From: an uncultured Collinsella sp.
GTDB lineage: Bacteria > Actinomycetota > Coriobacteriia > Coriobacteriales > Coriobacteriaceae
DNA: 6,117 bases
Reading direction: 5' to 3'
Assembly: GCA_900551655.1 (NCBI GenBank)
Contig: URWM01000104.1
Coordinates: 1 to 6,117 of the forward strand
The first letter of the stretch is position 1, and each line of letters begins with the position of its first letter. A program made the position numbers and the translations under genes. Below are positions 1 to 5,600 of this stretch, one piece after another. The notes beneath the pieces are model-generated. The model was not told the DNA's origin. It did not search any database and saw only the letters and a program-made list of their open reading frames with translations.

Positions 1-8
1 AGAGACAG
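1..8. other. Probable remnant of Nextera mosaic end at left edge
   Basis: The first eight bases, AGAGACAG, equal the inner (insert-proximal) end of the Tn5/Nextera mosaic end AGATGTGTATAAGAGACAG. Eight bases alone could be chance, and they also keep the brnQ frame open, so this rests mainly on the unmistakable adapter at the other end of the window. If correct, genuine insert sequence begins at base 9. Confidence 0.6.
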
Positions 9-797
9 GGGCATCACGGTGCCGAGCTGCATACCCGCAAGGCCCAAGCCGCAGTAGATGATGGCCATGAGCACGCCGGCGATCACACCGGAGCGTGAAA
101 TTTCAAAAGCGACGCGCTTGTCGTCGGTCACGCCCAGCTCGTGAATAGTCTCGGCGATAATGATGCCGAAGGCGAGCGACGCAAGCAAGTCCATGGTCTG
201 GTAACCGGTCAAGAAGCCTTGGACCGCAGCGCCGGCATCATAGGGAGCCTGCGGGACAGCAGCCGGTCCCAGCGGCGAGATCGCGGCGGCGCCGACAACG
301 AGCACGATGAGCGCAATGAGCGCGGGGCCCGTAATGCGGCCGAGTACGCGTGTGATGACACCCGGGCGCAGCGTGAGCGCAAACGCGACGACAAAGAAGC
401 CAACGGCAAACACCAGACGTGCCGTGCCGAGCGAAACGCCCTCGGGCAGCAGTGGCACCAGCATCTCGAAGGCCGTGGAGCTCGTGCGCGGAATAGCCAG
501 GCACGGACCGATGGCCAGATACACCGCCGCGACAAAGAACTCGCCGAACTTGGGGTGCACGCGGCCGGCAAGCTCGCGCGCCGTTCCGGCAAGTGCCACG
601 GCGATAAAGCCCATGACGGGCAGGCCGATGGCGGCAATCAGAAAGCCGAGCATGGCGACCGGCGTGGCAGAACCTGCCTGCAGCGCCAGCAGCGGCGGAA
701 TAATGAGGTTGCCGGTGCCAAAGAGCATCGAGAACAGGGCGATGCCGACGGTGACGACATGGTCGGAGCGCAGAGCGCGCGGCGCGGATGAGGCCAT
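9..797 (-). CDS. brnQ: BrnQ/LIVCS branched-chain amino acid transporter, 3' end missing
   Basis: This is the N-terminal 263 residues of a protein of the LIVCS family, which imports leucine, isoleucine and valine across the cytoplasmic membrane by cation symport. Family hallmarks seen are FSMLFGTGNLIIPPLLALQ (residues 22-40) and GYQTMDLLASLAFGIII (198-214). Hydrophobic segments lie near residues 15-40, 45-72, 84-104, 126-143, 155-175, 198-218 and 236-258, fitting a multi-pass carrier. The usual length is about 430-450 residues, so roughly the last 40% is cut off by the window edge. ATG at 797 is chosen because AAAGGTGG lies just upstream and the match to the family begins soon after. It lies 48 bases below the upstream terminator hairpin, so it is probably a separate transcription unit from the selenium operon. 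No good -35/-10 pair is visible; a lone TATACT occurs at 852-857. Substrate choice within the family cannot be read from sequence. Confidence 0.9.
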
Positions 798-820
798 AGA
801 ACCACCTTTCGGGTCGAAAC

Positions 821-849
821 AAAACGGGACGGGCAAAAGACCCGTCCCG
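821..849 (-). terminator. Rho-independent terminator of the selenium operon
   Basis: A perfect 9-bp stem (825-833 with 841-849) and a 7-base loop are followed, reading on the minus strand, by TTTTGTTT. The hairpin begins 24 bases after the stop codon of the aminotransferase gene and precedes brnQ. There is no T-run on the plus-strand side, so it is a minus-strand terminator. Confidence 0.85.
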
Positions 850-872
850 CAAGTATATACGCTCTAGCAGCT

Positions 873-2012
873 TTAGCAGGCTAAATCGCACAGAGCATCG
901 ATAGCCGTCTCGACTTCTTCGGTCGTGTTGAAATACCCAAACGAGAAGCGAACGACACCTTGGCGCTCGGTACCTAACGCGCGGTGCATGAGCGGGGCAC
1001 AATGGGCACCGGGACGGGTCGCAATCCCCCACCCCTGCATGAGCGCGTCCGAGATCTCGGCCGAGTCGATATCACCCACGTTGAGTGAGACGATCGCCGA
1101 GCGCACGGGCTGGTCAAACGCACCGTAGAGCGCAATGCCGGGGATTTCGCGAACACCAGCGAGGAAGCGCTCTGCAAGCGAGCGCTCATGCGCCGCAATC
1201 GCCTCGACCCCGCCCTGGGCCTCGATAAAGTCGAGGCCGGCAGAAAGGCCGGCGATACCGTGACCGTTGAGCGTGCCCGCCTCAAGGAGCGTGGGCCACT
1301 CAAGCGGCTGCAGTGCATCGAAGCTGTGCACGCCGGTGCCGCCCATGGCCCACGGAGCCACGTCAATGCCCTCCGCCACGGCCAGGCCGCCGGTTCCTTG
1401 AGGTCCCATGAGCCCTTTGTGGCCGGTAAAGCACACAACATCAAGCCCCATGGCGTGCATATCGATATGCGCCGTGCCGGCAGACTGCGAGGCATCGACA
1501 ATCATGAGCGCGCCGACCGCATGGGCCATGGCCGCTACGCGTGCAATGTCGACCGCGTTGCCGGTCACATTTGAGGCGTGCGTCACCACCACGGCACGCG
1601 TACCGGGCGTGACCAACTGCTCGAGCTCGTCGTAGTCGAGCGCGCCGTTCGCGTCGCAGCCCGCATGCTCAACGGTCACACCCTGCTCCGCGGCCAGGCG
1701 GTTGAGCGGACGCAGCACGGAGTTGTGCTCGAGCACCGTTGTGACCACGCGGTCGCCGGGGTGCACCACCCCGTTGATGGCGGTGTTGAGCGCCGCGGTG
1801 GAGTTGGGCGTAAAGCACACATGATCAGCCCGCGGGCAGCCCAGCAAGCGCGCAAGCTTGGCGCGGCAGCCGTGAATGGTACGCGCGGCATCGAGCGCAC
1901 CCGACGTGGCACCGCGTCCGGCATTGCCGAGCGAGCACATCGCCTGCGTCACGGCATCGATGACCGTCTGCGGCTTGTGCATGGTCGTCGCCGCGTTATC
2001 CAGGTAGATCAT
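873..2012 (-). CDS. Class V aminotransferase, cysteine desulfurase family (EF2568-like, SufS/CsdB-related)
   Basis: A 379-residue PLP enzyme that by family would cleave cysteine or selenocysteine to alanine and pass on sulfur or selenium as a persulfide or perselenide. It begins MIYLDNAATT, typical of the family. Cofactor residues seen are His96 (LEHNS), Asp173 (VDASQSAGT) and Schiff-base Lys199 (FTGHKG). The likely catalytic Cys338 lies in TRPGAHCAPL near the C-terminus. The length is normal. The EF2568-like subgroup is known to sit next to selD and yedF in selenium-using anaerobes, as here. ATG at 2012 is preferred over the in-frame GTG at 2027: GGGAGG stands just before it and it overlaps the DUF3343 stop as ATGA, implying translational coupling. 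It is the last gene of the operon. Inference: it supplies selenide to SelD; a general cysteine desulfurase role cannot be excluded. Confidence 0.93.
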   Translation of the reverse strand: MIYLDNAATTMHKPQTVIDAVTQAMCSLGNAGRGATSGALDAARTIHGCRAKLARLLGCPRADHVCFTPNSTAALNTAINGVVHPGDRVVTTVLEHNSVLRPLNRLAAEQGVTVEHAGCDANGALDYDELEQLVTPGTRAVVVTHASNVTGNAVDIARVAAMAHAVGALMIVDASQSAGTAHIDMHAMGLDVVCFTGHKGLMGPQGTGGLAVAEGIDVAPWAMGGTGVHSFDALQPLEWPTLLEAGTLNGHGIAGLSAGLDFIEAQGGVEAIAAHERSLAERFLAGVREIPGIALYGAFDQPVRSAIVSLNVGDIDSAEISDALMQGWGIATRPGAHCAPLMHRALGTERQGVVRFSFGYFNTTEEVETAIDALCDLAC

Positions 2013-2260
2013 CGCACGACCTCCCACATATCAATCACGGTATAGCCCTCGGTAGGAACGCCCGCCGCGGCAAGCTCGCCGCGCAGCAGCTCCTCATCGG
2101 CAGGCGACGCCTTCCACGCCAGACCGCAGCCGGCAGCGACCTCCCCGGGCACGGGAATCGTTCGCCCGGGAAGGCCGCGCTCGATGCACAGGGACTCGCA
2201 GCCCATGGCGGCCGCCGTGGTGGGAAACGTGATGACAAGCGCCGGGCGCTTCTCCCTCAT
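2009..2260 (-). CDS. DUF3343 family small protein, putative Se/S carrier
   Basis: A small cytosolic protein of 83 residues. The central stretch GLPGRTIPVPGEVAAGCGLA (29-48) is the signature of the DUF3343 family, including the conserved Cys45 in the GCG motif. Two further cysteines are at 21 and 25. Members are found beside selD, yedF and EF2568-like aminotransferases, and a carrier or thiol-transfer role is suspected; the biochemistry is not established. ATG at 2260 is chosen because GGAG lies five bases upstream; an in-frame TTG at 2275 would add five residues but lacks an equally placed site. It follows yedF by 19 bases and overlaps the aminotransferase start by four bases (ATGA), so it is surely cotranscribed with both. 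Confidence 0.85.
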   Translation of the reverse strand: MREKRPALVITFPTTAAAMGCESLCIERGLPGRTIPVPGEVAAGCGLAWKASPADEELLRGELAAAGVPTEGYTVIDMWEVVR

Positions 2261-2279
2261 GGCAACTCCAACCAATACG

Positions 2280-2906
2280 CTACGGGCGCACGACGCGCAC
2301 GGCCTGCTCCATCTTCTCCACGATCACGTACATGTTGGTGACCTCGCCCACCGCAAGCTGGTCTTTAATGCCATAGTGGTCGAGGCAGGTACCGCAGGTA
2401 AGGATCTCGACGCCCTGCTCGGCCAGGCCCTTGAGGTCGTCGAGCACCGGAGAGCCCTCGACGGTGAGCTTGGCACCGCCGTTGTAGAACAGCATGGTCG
2501 CGGGCAGCTCTTCCTGCTGCGTCACGGCAAAGATGAACGCCTTCATGAGCTTGTGGCCCAGCTCGTCGTCGCCGCGGCCCATGCAGTCGGTGTAGACGGA
2601 AATGACGAGCTTGCCCTTGCCGGCGCTGGCGTCGCAGAAAGCGGCACCGTCCTGCTCGGGATCGGCCACAGCAACGGCGCCAGAAGTCGCCACGGTCACG
2701 TGCCACTCGGCGTCCGAGATCTTCTCGACCGAGGCCGTGCAGCCCTTCTCCTGCGCCATCTTGGAGATGTTCTTGACGGCGGTCTCGTTATCGACCGAGG
2801 TCACCACGGCACCCTCGCCATCAAGCTGTTTGAGCGCCTTAAGCGTCTTGACGACGGGCAGCGGGCAGGCATCGCCCATGGCATTGACTTCAATCTTGGT
2901 AGACAT
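2280..2906 (-). CDS. yedF: YedF selenium-metabolism protein (TusA-like plus DsrE-like domains)
   Basis: A two-domain cytosolic protein of 208 residues. Residues 1-75 form a TusA/SirA-like domain with the sulfur-carrier motif DACPLPVVK, whose nucleophile would be Cys14. Residues 98-205 form a DsrE/DsrF-like domain with Cys108 (YTDCMGRGD) and a Cys171-x2-Cys174 pair (LTCGTCLDHYG). This is the full-length architecture of the YedF family linked with selenium use, in contrast to the single-domain YedF of E. coli. Its precise reaction is unproven; handing sulfur or selenium between the desulfurase and SelD is the reasonable inference. The start at 2906 has AAAGGA about eight bases upstream. It sits between selD and DUF3343 and is probably cotranscribed with both. 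No frame damage is seen. Confidence 0.92.
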   Translation of the reverse strand: MSTKIEVNAMGDACPLPVVKTLKALKQLDGEGAVVTSVDNETAVKNISKMAQEKGCTASVEKISDAEWHVTVATSGAVAVADPEQDGAAFCDASAGKGKLVISVYTDCMGRGDDELGHKLMKAFIFAVTQQEELPATMLFYNGGAKLTVEGSPVLDDLKGLAEQGVEILTCGTCLDHYGIKDQLAVGEVTNMYVIVEKMEQAVRVVRP

Positions 2907-2918
2907 AGCTACATCCTT

Positions 2919-2950
2919 TCAAAAGGGACCGCCCAGAACAGTAGGCGGTC
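2919..2950 (-). terminator. Weak hairpin between selD and yedF (possible attenuator or processing site)
   Basis: On the minus strand GACCGCC and GGCGGTC (2944-2950 with 2927-2933) form a 7-bp stem with a 10-base loop, followed by CCCTTTTG. The U-run is short and interrupted. It is more likely a partial terminator or an mRNA stabilising/processing hairpin that tunes selD against yedF than a full stop, because the downstream genes have no obvious promoter of their own. Confidence 0.4.
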
Positions 2951-2966
2951 GCATAAACGGTTTTCT

Positions 2967-4015
2967 TTAATGCACAACGCGAACAGCAGGACCGCCCGGC
3001 TCCGCCTCGCACACGCGCCCGACAACGGCCGCGATGCGCCCCTCGGCATGCAGGCGACGCGCAAGCCCATCCACATCGGCAGCAGGCGCCGCGATGAGCA
3101 AACCGCCCGAGGTCTGCGGATCGTACAGCGCATCCAACATGCCCGGCCCCAGGTCATCGTCGGCCGCCACGCGCGGGCCAAAGAAATCCTGGTTGCGGTA
3201 GGCACCGGCAGGAATAATGCCCAGACGCGCCATATCGAGCACCCGGTCAAAGAGCGGCACCGCCCCCGACGCAAGTTCAATCTGCACGCCCGAGCCCTCG
3301 GCCATCTCGCACGCATGCCCGATAAGGCCAAAGCCCGTAATGTCGGTGCAGCCGTGAAGTTCGAGCCCCTCGGCCAGACGAATCGGAGCCTCGTTGAGTG
3401 TGCGCATCGAGTCAAACATGGCTGCAGCCTCGTCCTGCTCGATGAGCTCGCCCTTAATGGCCGTGGTGATGATGCCCGAGCCGATCGCCTTGGTCAGCAG
3501 CAGGACATCGCCCACGCGCGCGCCGCTGTTGGCGAGCATGCGGTCGAGCGTGACAAAGCCGCTCACGGACAGGCCGTACTTGGGCTCGTCGTCGTTGATG
3601 GTGTGGCCACCCGCGATGGAGCAGCCCGCCTCAACGCACTTGTCGGCGCCACCCGCCAGAATCTGGCCAGCAGCCTCAACACCCAGGCAGCTGGGTATGC
3701 AGAGCAGGTTCATGGCATGGCTCGGCCGCCCGCCCATGGCGTAGATGTCCGACAGCGAGTTGGCCGCGGCAATCTGGCCGAACAGGAACGGGTCGTCGAC
3801 CATCGGTGGGAAGAAGTCGATGGACTGCACGAGCCCCAGTTCTCCCCTACGCGGAAGACGCTCGCATCGTCGGAGGTATCAAACCCCACGAGCAAGTTGT
3901 CATTATGCACATTGGGCAAATCGCCCAGGACCTGGGCGAGGGCTCCGGGAGCCAACTTAGCGGCTCAACCGCTCGCGGCGGTCATCTGCGTGAGCTTCAC
4001 GAGCTCGTCAGCCAT
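2967..4015 (-). CDS. selD: Selenide, water dikinase SelD, selenocysteine-containing, with a one-base frameshift
   Basis: SelD makes selenophosphate from selenide and ATP, the selenium donor for selenocysteine synthesis and other selenium pathways. ATG at 4015 has a strong AGGAGG five bases upstream. The protein opens MADELVKLTQMTAASG, then an in-frame TGA as codon 17, then AAKLAPGALAQVL. Codon 17 and Lys20 align with catalytic Cys17 and Lys20 of E. coli SelD, so TGA is read as selenocysteine. Other marks are TSDDASV (46-53), SDIYAMGG, GCSIAGGHTINDDEP, DITGFGLIGHACEMA and DPQTSGGLL. The reading frame changes near 3840: VFRVGEN continues as LGLVQSIDFF only after restoring one lost base (for example AACCTG read as AACTG). 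Repaired, the protein is 349 residues, normal for the family. The loss may be a sequencing or assembly error or a real mutation; only C-terminal residues would be annotated by a standard gene caller. It leads the yedF/DUF3343/aminotransferase operon. Confidence 0.92.
3921..3939 (-). promoter_or_regulatory. Candidate bacterial SECIS hairpin in selD
   Basis: On the minus strand TCGCCCAG and CTGGGCGA form a perfect 8-bp stem closing a GTC loop, starting 25 bases after the TGA, with the loop 33 bases after it. Known bacterial SECIS elements place a small apical loop with exposed guanine roughly 16-37 bases downstream of the UGA, inside the coding region. The AGGUC at the top resembles the loop of E. 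coli fdhF. A shorter alternative, GGCTC-CCG-GAGCC at 3942-3954, lies closer. Which one SelB would bind is inference. Confidence 0.6.
3965..3967 (-). other. In-frame TGA read as selenocysteine (Sec17 of SelD)
   Basis: The codon sits between GGT (Gly16) and GCC (Ala18) in SelD, at the position of the catalytic Cys of E. coli SelD. Family-like sequence continues in the same frame on both sides. It requires the host to have SelA, SelB and tRNA-Sec, none of which is in this window. Confidence 0.85.
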
Positions 4016-4099
4016 CGATTCCTCCTCTCATAGGTCAATCAGTTCCTCCCAGTATACGCATGGCGGCGCCGAGAGCGGGCGATTTATCGCACCGCCCCC

Positions 4100-4297
4100 C
4101 TACGCGAGCGCCTGTGCGCGAATGGCCGCACCGATGGCGCCGGCAAAGCGCGCCTGGGGCGAGGTCTCTACCGGCGAACCCAACAGTGCGCCCAGGCGCT
4201 CCACAACATAGACGTTCTCGCACAAGCCGCCGGTCAGATAGTACGGGGCGCCCGCGGCTTGCAAGGCCATAGTCGCCACACGCGACACGAGCTGCAC
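4100..4297 (-). pseudogene. C-terminal fragment of a BadF/BcrA-type acyl-CoA dehydratase activase
   Basis: About 65 residues match the C-terminal end of the BadF/BadG/BcrA/BcrD ATPase family, the ASKHA-fold activators that use ATP to drive electrons into 2-hydroxyacyl-CoA dehydratase-like iron-sulfur enzymes. Seen are VSRVATMALQAAG, then YYLTGGLCENVYVVERLG (nucleotide-binding TGG...N motif), then GSPVETSPQARFAGAIGAA. The stop at 4100 lies 84 bases before selD. Upstream of about 4297 the frame stays open to 4507 but turns into unrelated sequence, with no N-terminal DxGS phosphate motif or iron-sulfur CGxQD-like region. A full gene needs roughly 250 or more residues, so the 5' three quarters is absent. 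The break coincides with a hairpin at 4294-4323. It may be a genuine deletion remnant or a misassembly through a repeat. Confidence 0.7.
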
Positions 4298-4323
4298 GGT
4301 GGGTGGCGAAAACCCAGCCGTGC
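4294..4323. repeat. Hairpin-forming inverted repeat at the activase break
   Basis: GCACGG-TGGGT pairs with ACCCA-g-CCGTGC, giving 11 base pairs with a single bulged G and a 7-base loop (GGCGAAA). No T-run follows on either strand, so it is not a standard terminator. It lies exactly where activase homology stops, which makes it a candidate recombination or misassembly point, or the end of a dispersed intergenic repeat. Confidence 0.6.
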
Positions 4324-4386
4324 TTAAACCCGGAATTTTAGGGAACCTGCTTTGCGGTCGATTATTTAGTTGTGCGTCGTCTCTCC

Positions 4387-4422
4387 CGGAGCCGTGAACA
4401 TACCTGCTCATATGCGGCTCCG
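4387..4422. repeat. 8-bp inverted repeat
   Basis: CGGAGCCG (4387-4394) and CGGCTCCG (4415-4422) are exact reverse complements with a 20-base spacer. They could form a hairpin with a large loop or serve as a protein site. The right arm overlaps the end of the 22-codon frame. No T-run follows, so it is not a terminator. Confidence 0.45.
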
Positions 4423-4476
4423 AGCCATGTACAGGGCGCGCGCGGCAACGCGGCGAATGTATGTCGTCTGCGGCAT
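4408..4476 (-). CDS. Orphan 22-codon frame with a good ribosome binding site (leader peptide or truncated gene start)
   Basis: ATG at 4476 is preceded at seven bases by GGGAGGG and lies about 110 bases below a promoter candidate, so it looks like a real translation start. It encodes MPQTTYIRRVAARALYMARS then RI and a TGA stop, a strongly basic peptide. I do not recognise it. It may be a leader peptide, or the start of a gene whose remainder was lost by frameshift or by the same rearrangement that truncated the activase. Recoding of the stop is not suggested by the sequence after it. Confidence 0.3.
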   Translation of the reverse strand: MPQTTYIRRVAARALYMARSRI

Positions 4477-4495
4477 GTGCGCACCCTCCCTTACA

Positions 4496-4544
4496 AGTTG
4501 AGGTCAACTATATCAACGGTCATCGACCATGCGAACACCGTTGA
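4496..4544. promoter_or_regulatory. Cluster of GTTGA/TCAAC half-sites, probable operator
   Basis: Two nested dyads lie between the promoter candidate and the ATG at 4476. AGTTGA-GG-TCAACT occupies 4496-4509, and TCAACGGT (4513-4520) is the exact reverse complement of ACCGTTGA (4537-4544), with 16 bases between. All four half-sites share GTTGA. Position downstream of the promoter and upstream of a start codon suits a repressor site, but the regulator is unknown. Confidence 0.45.
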
Positions 4545-4584
4545 CATTCGTACGACAGCGTCGTGTGCCGCCGTTTAATAAATT

Positions 4585-4612
4585 ATTATCTTGCTTGATA
4601 AGAGTTTGTCAT
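4585..4612 (-). promoter_or_regulatory. Sigma-70-like promoter candidate
   Basis: On the minus strand ATGACA (4607-4612) and GATAAT (4585-4590) are separated by 16 bases, each one base from consensus, in an AT-rich stretch just downstream of the modC terminator. It would transcribe leftwards through the half-site cluster towards the ATG at 4476. Confidence 0.5.
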
Positions 4613-4630
4613 TCCTCATTCGGCGAACGG

Positions 4631-4668
4631 CAAAAACAAAGCCGCCGAGCCTTATATCCCCCGACGGC
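4631..4668 (-). terminator. Rho-independent terminator of modC
   Basis: On the minus strand GCCGTCG (4662-4668) pairs with CGGCGGC (4641-4647), seven pairs including one G-U, followed by TTTGTTTTTG. It begins 11 bases after the modC stop, so it closes that transcription unit. Confidence 0.8.
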
Positions 4669-4679
4669 ATTACCCGACG

Positions 4680-5591
4680 CTATCGACAAACCAAATGGAT
4701 CCTACTCGCATCGAAGTGCATGCGCAGGTTCTCGCCTGCTTGCGGCAGCTCGTCAACAGGCACGCACACCTTGTTGACCTTCCACTGCAGACGCGTGGGC
4801 GCATCAGCACGCGGCACGTCCAGCAGCACCAGGCGCTCAAAGCGCGAATCGCTCACGCGGGCCACATGCAGGTCATAGCTGTTGCGACCCCGCTCGGCAC
4901 GGTTGTCCACATGGAAGTAGCTCGCACGAATACCGAGGTACGCCACATTATCGGGAACCTCGCGACCCACGTTAAAGGTCATGCCCCAGTCGAGGGCCTC
5001 AACTTCTTCGTCGCCGATCTTGCGCGCCCGGCTTGTGTTCTTGCAGCCCGTCAAGCGCAGCGCCGCCAGCGTCTGCGGACGGCGGACCACATCCTCGACG
5101 GAGCCGACCTCCTCAACATGCCCATCGTGCATCACACAGATGCGCTCGCACAGGCGGCATGCCTCGTCAATATCGTGGCTCACGTACAGCACAGTGCGGC
5201 TGCACACATCGAACAGGTCGAGCATATTCTGCTCGAGCGCGCTCTTAAGATAGGAATCGAGCGCGCTCATGGGCTCGTCGAACATAAAGATGCCCGGATG
5301 CGCCGCCACCATGCGGGCAAGCGCCACGCGTTGTTGCTGGCCGCCCGAGAGCCGCGCGGGATAGCGGTCGGCAAAATCGGCCAGACCGAAAATGCCCAGA
5401 TAGCGCTCGGCCAGCCTTTTGCGCGCCGCGGCGTCGCCCGCGTCCTTTACACCGGCACATACGTTATCGGCCACCGTCATGTTAGGAAACAGCTGATAGT
5501 TTTGGAACAGCAGGGCACATTTGCGCTCCTGGGGCGACAGGTTGATGCCCGCCGACGAATCAAAAAAGGTCACACCGTTGACAACGATCTT
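4680..5591 (-). CDS. modC: Molybdate-type ABC transporter ATP-binding protein, N-terminus missing
   Basis: The membrane-associated ATPase subunit of an oxyanion importer, most like ModC for molybdate or tungstate. About 300 residues are present, beginning near [13 protein letters not shown]. Numbered from the first residue of the joined open frame (codon at 6047), visible motifs are the Q-loop [12 protein letters not shown] (181-192), signature LSGGQQQR (233-240), Walker [14 protein letters not shown] (253-265) and H-loop VSHDIDEA (289-296). A C-terminal TOBE/MOP-like regulatory region follows, starting at [10 protein letters not shown] (332-341). The Walker A loop and about the first 50 residues are absent: at the point where they should lie the sequence turns in frame into DnaJ. 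As it stands the product cannot bind ATP normally. GC-rich codon use matches the selenium operon, so it may come from the same genome, but nothing proves adjacency. A sulfate or tungstate role is possible. Confidence 0.85.
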   Translation of the reverse strand, partial: KIVVNGVTFFDSSAGINLSPQERKCALLFQNYQLFPNMTVADNVCAGVKDAGDAAARKRLAERYLGIFGLADFADRYPARLSGGQQQRVALARMVAAHPGIFMFDEPMSALDSYLKSALEQNMLDLFDVCSRTVLYVSHDIDEACRLCERICVMHDGHVEEVGSVEDVVRRPQTLAALRLTGCKNTSRARKIGDEEVEALDWGMTFNVGREVPDNVAYLGIRASYFHVDNRAERGRNSYDLHVARVSDSRFERLVLLDVPRADAPTRLQWKVNKVCVPVDELPQAGENLRMHFDASRIHLVCR

Positions 5592-5600
5592 GCCCTCGCC
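5582..5600. other. Chimeric junction between dnaJ and modC
   Basis: On the minus strand the third DnaJ zinc repeat CPTCGGEG runs directly into KIVVNG of ModC. Both families commonly have GEGKI or similar here (DnaJ GEGKI, ModC GxIVxNG), so a short shared DNA stretch near GGCGAGGGCAAGAT could have bridged two molecules. Domain order, loss of Walker A, and change of codon and base style all break at this point. Confidence 0.85.

Larger units (their letters stand above)
4310..4630. other. Gene-poor stretch between the activase fragment and the modC terminator
   Basis: About 320 bases without a convincing complete gene. Parts are clearly more AT-rich than the neighbours (4321-4375 and 4500-4615). 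Reading on the minus strand it holds a promoter candidate (4585-4612), clustered GTTGA/TCAAC half-sites (4496-4544), an RBS plus ATG at 4476 opening 22 codons, an 8-bp inverted repeat (4387-4422), and an AT-rich run to the hairpin at 4294. This looks like a promoter region whose own gene is missing, fused to other sequence. Nothing in the long open frames of either strand resembles a known protein. Confidence 0.6.

Noticed and set aside
852..857. TATACT as a -10 box for brnQ
   Set aside because: No acceptable -35 hexamer lies 15-19 bases upstream, and transcripts from it would start in or next to the terminator stem. It is kept only as a remark.
141..867. Two overlapping plus-strand open frames of 216 and 186 codons
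   Set aside because: They lie opposite brnQ, are rich in Arg, Gln, Asp and Ala or show no family motif, and have no ribosome binding site. The minus-strand reading gives an unmistakable membrane transporter.
238..1032. A 264-codon minus-strand frame across the terminator region
   Set aside because: It spans the terminator hairpin and is out of frame with both brnQ and the aminotransferase, each of which matches a family in another frame.
4051..4056. TATACT upstream of selD as a promoter -10
   Set aside because: The matching -35 position reads CCCGCT, far from consensus. A selD promoter is not demonstrated.
2184..4211. A very long open frame of 675 codons on the plus strand, opposite yedF and selD
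   Set aside because: It is the antisense shadow of GC-rich coding DNA. Its translation has low-complexity His/Arg/Ala-rich composition and no recognisable domain, while the minus strand carries clear family motifs throughout.
4298..4507. Extension of the activase frame upstream to a TTG at 4507 as a 135-residue protein
   Set aside because: The added residues do not resemble the family, the TTG lies inside the operator dyads, and the only good ribosome binding site here serves an ATG in another frame.
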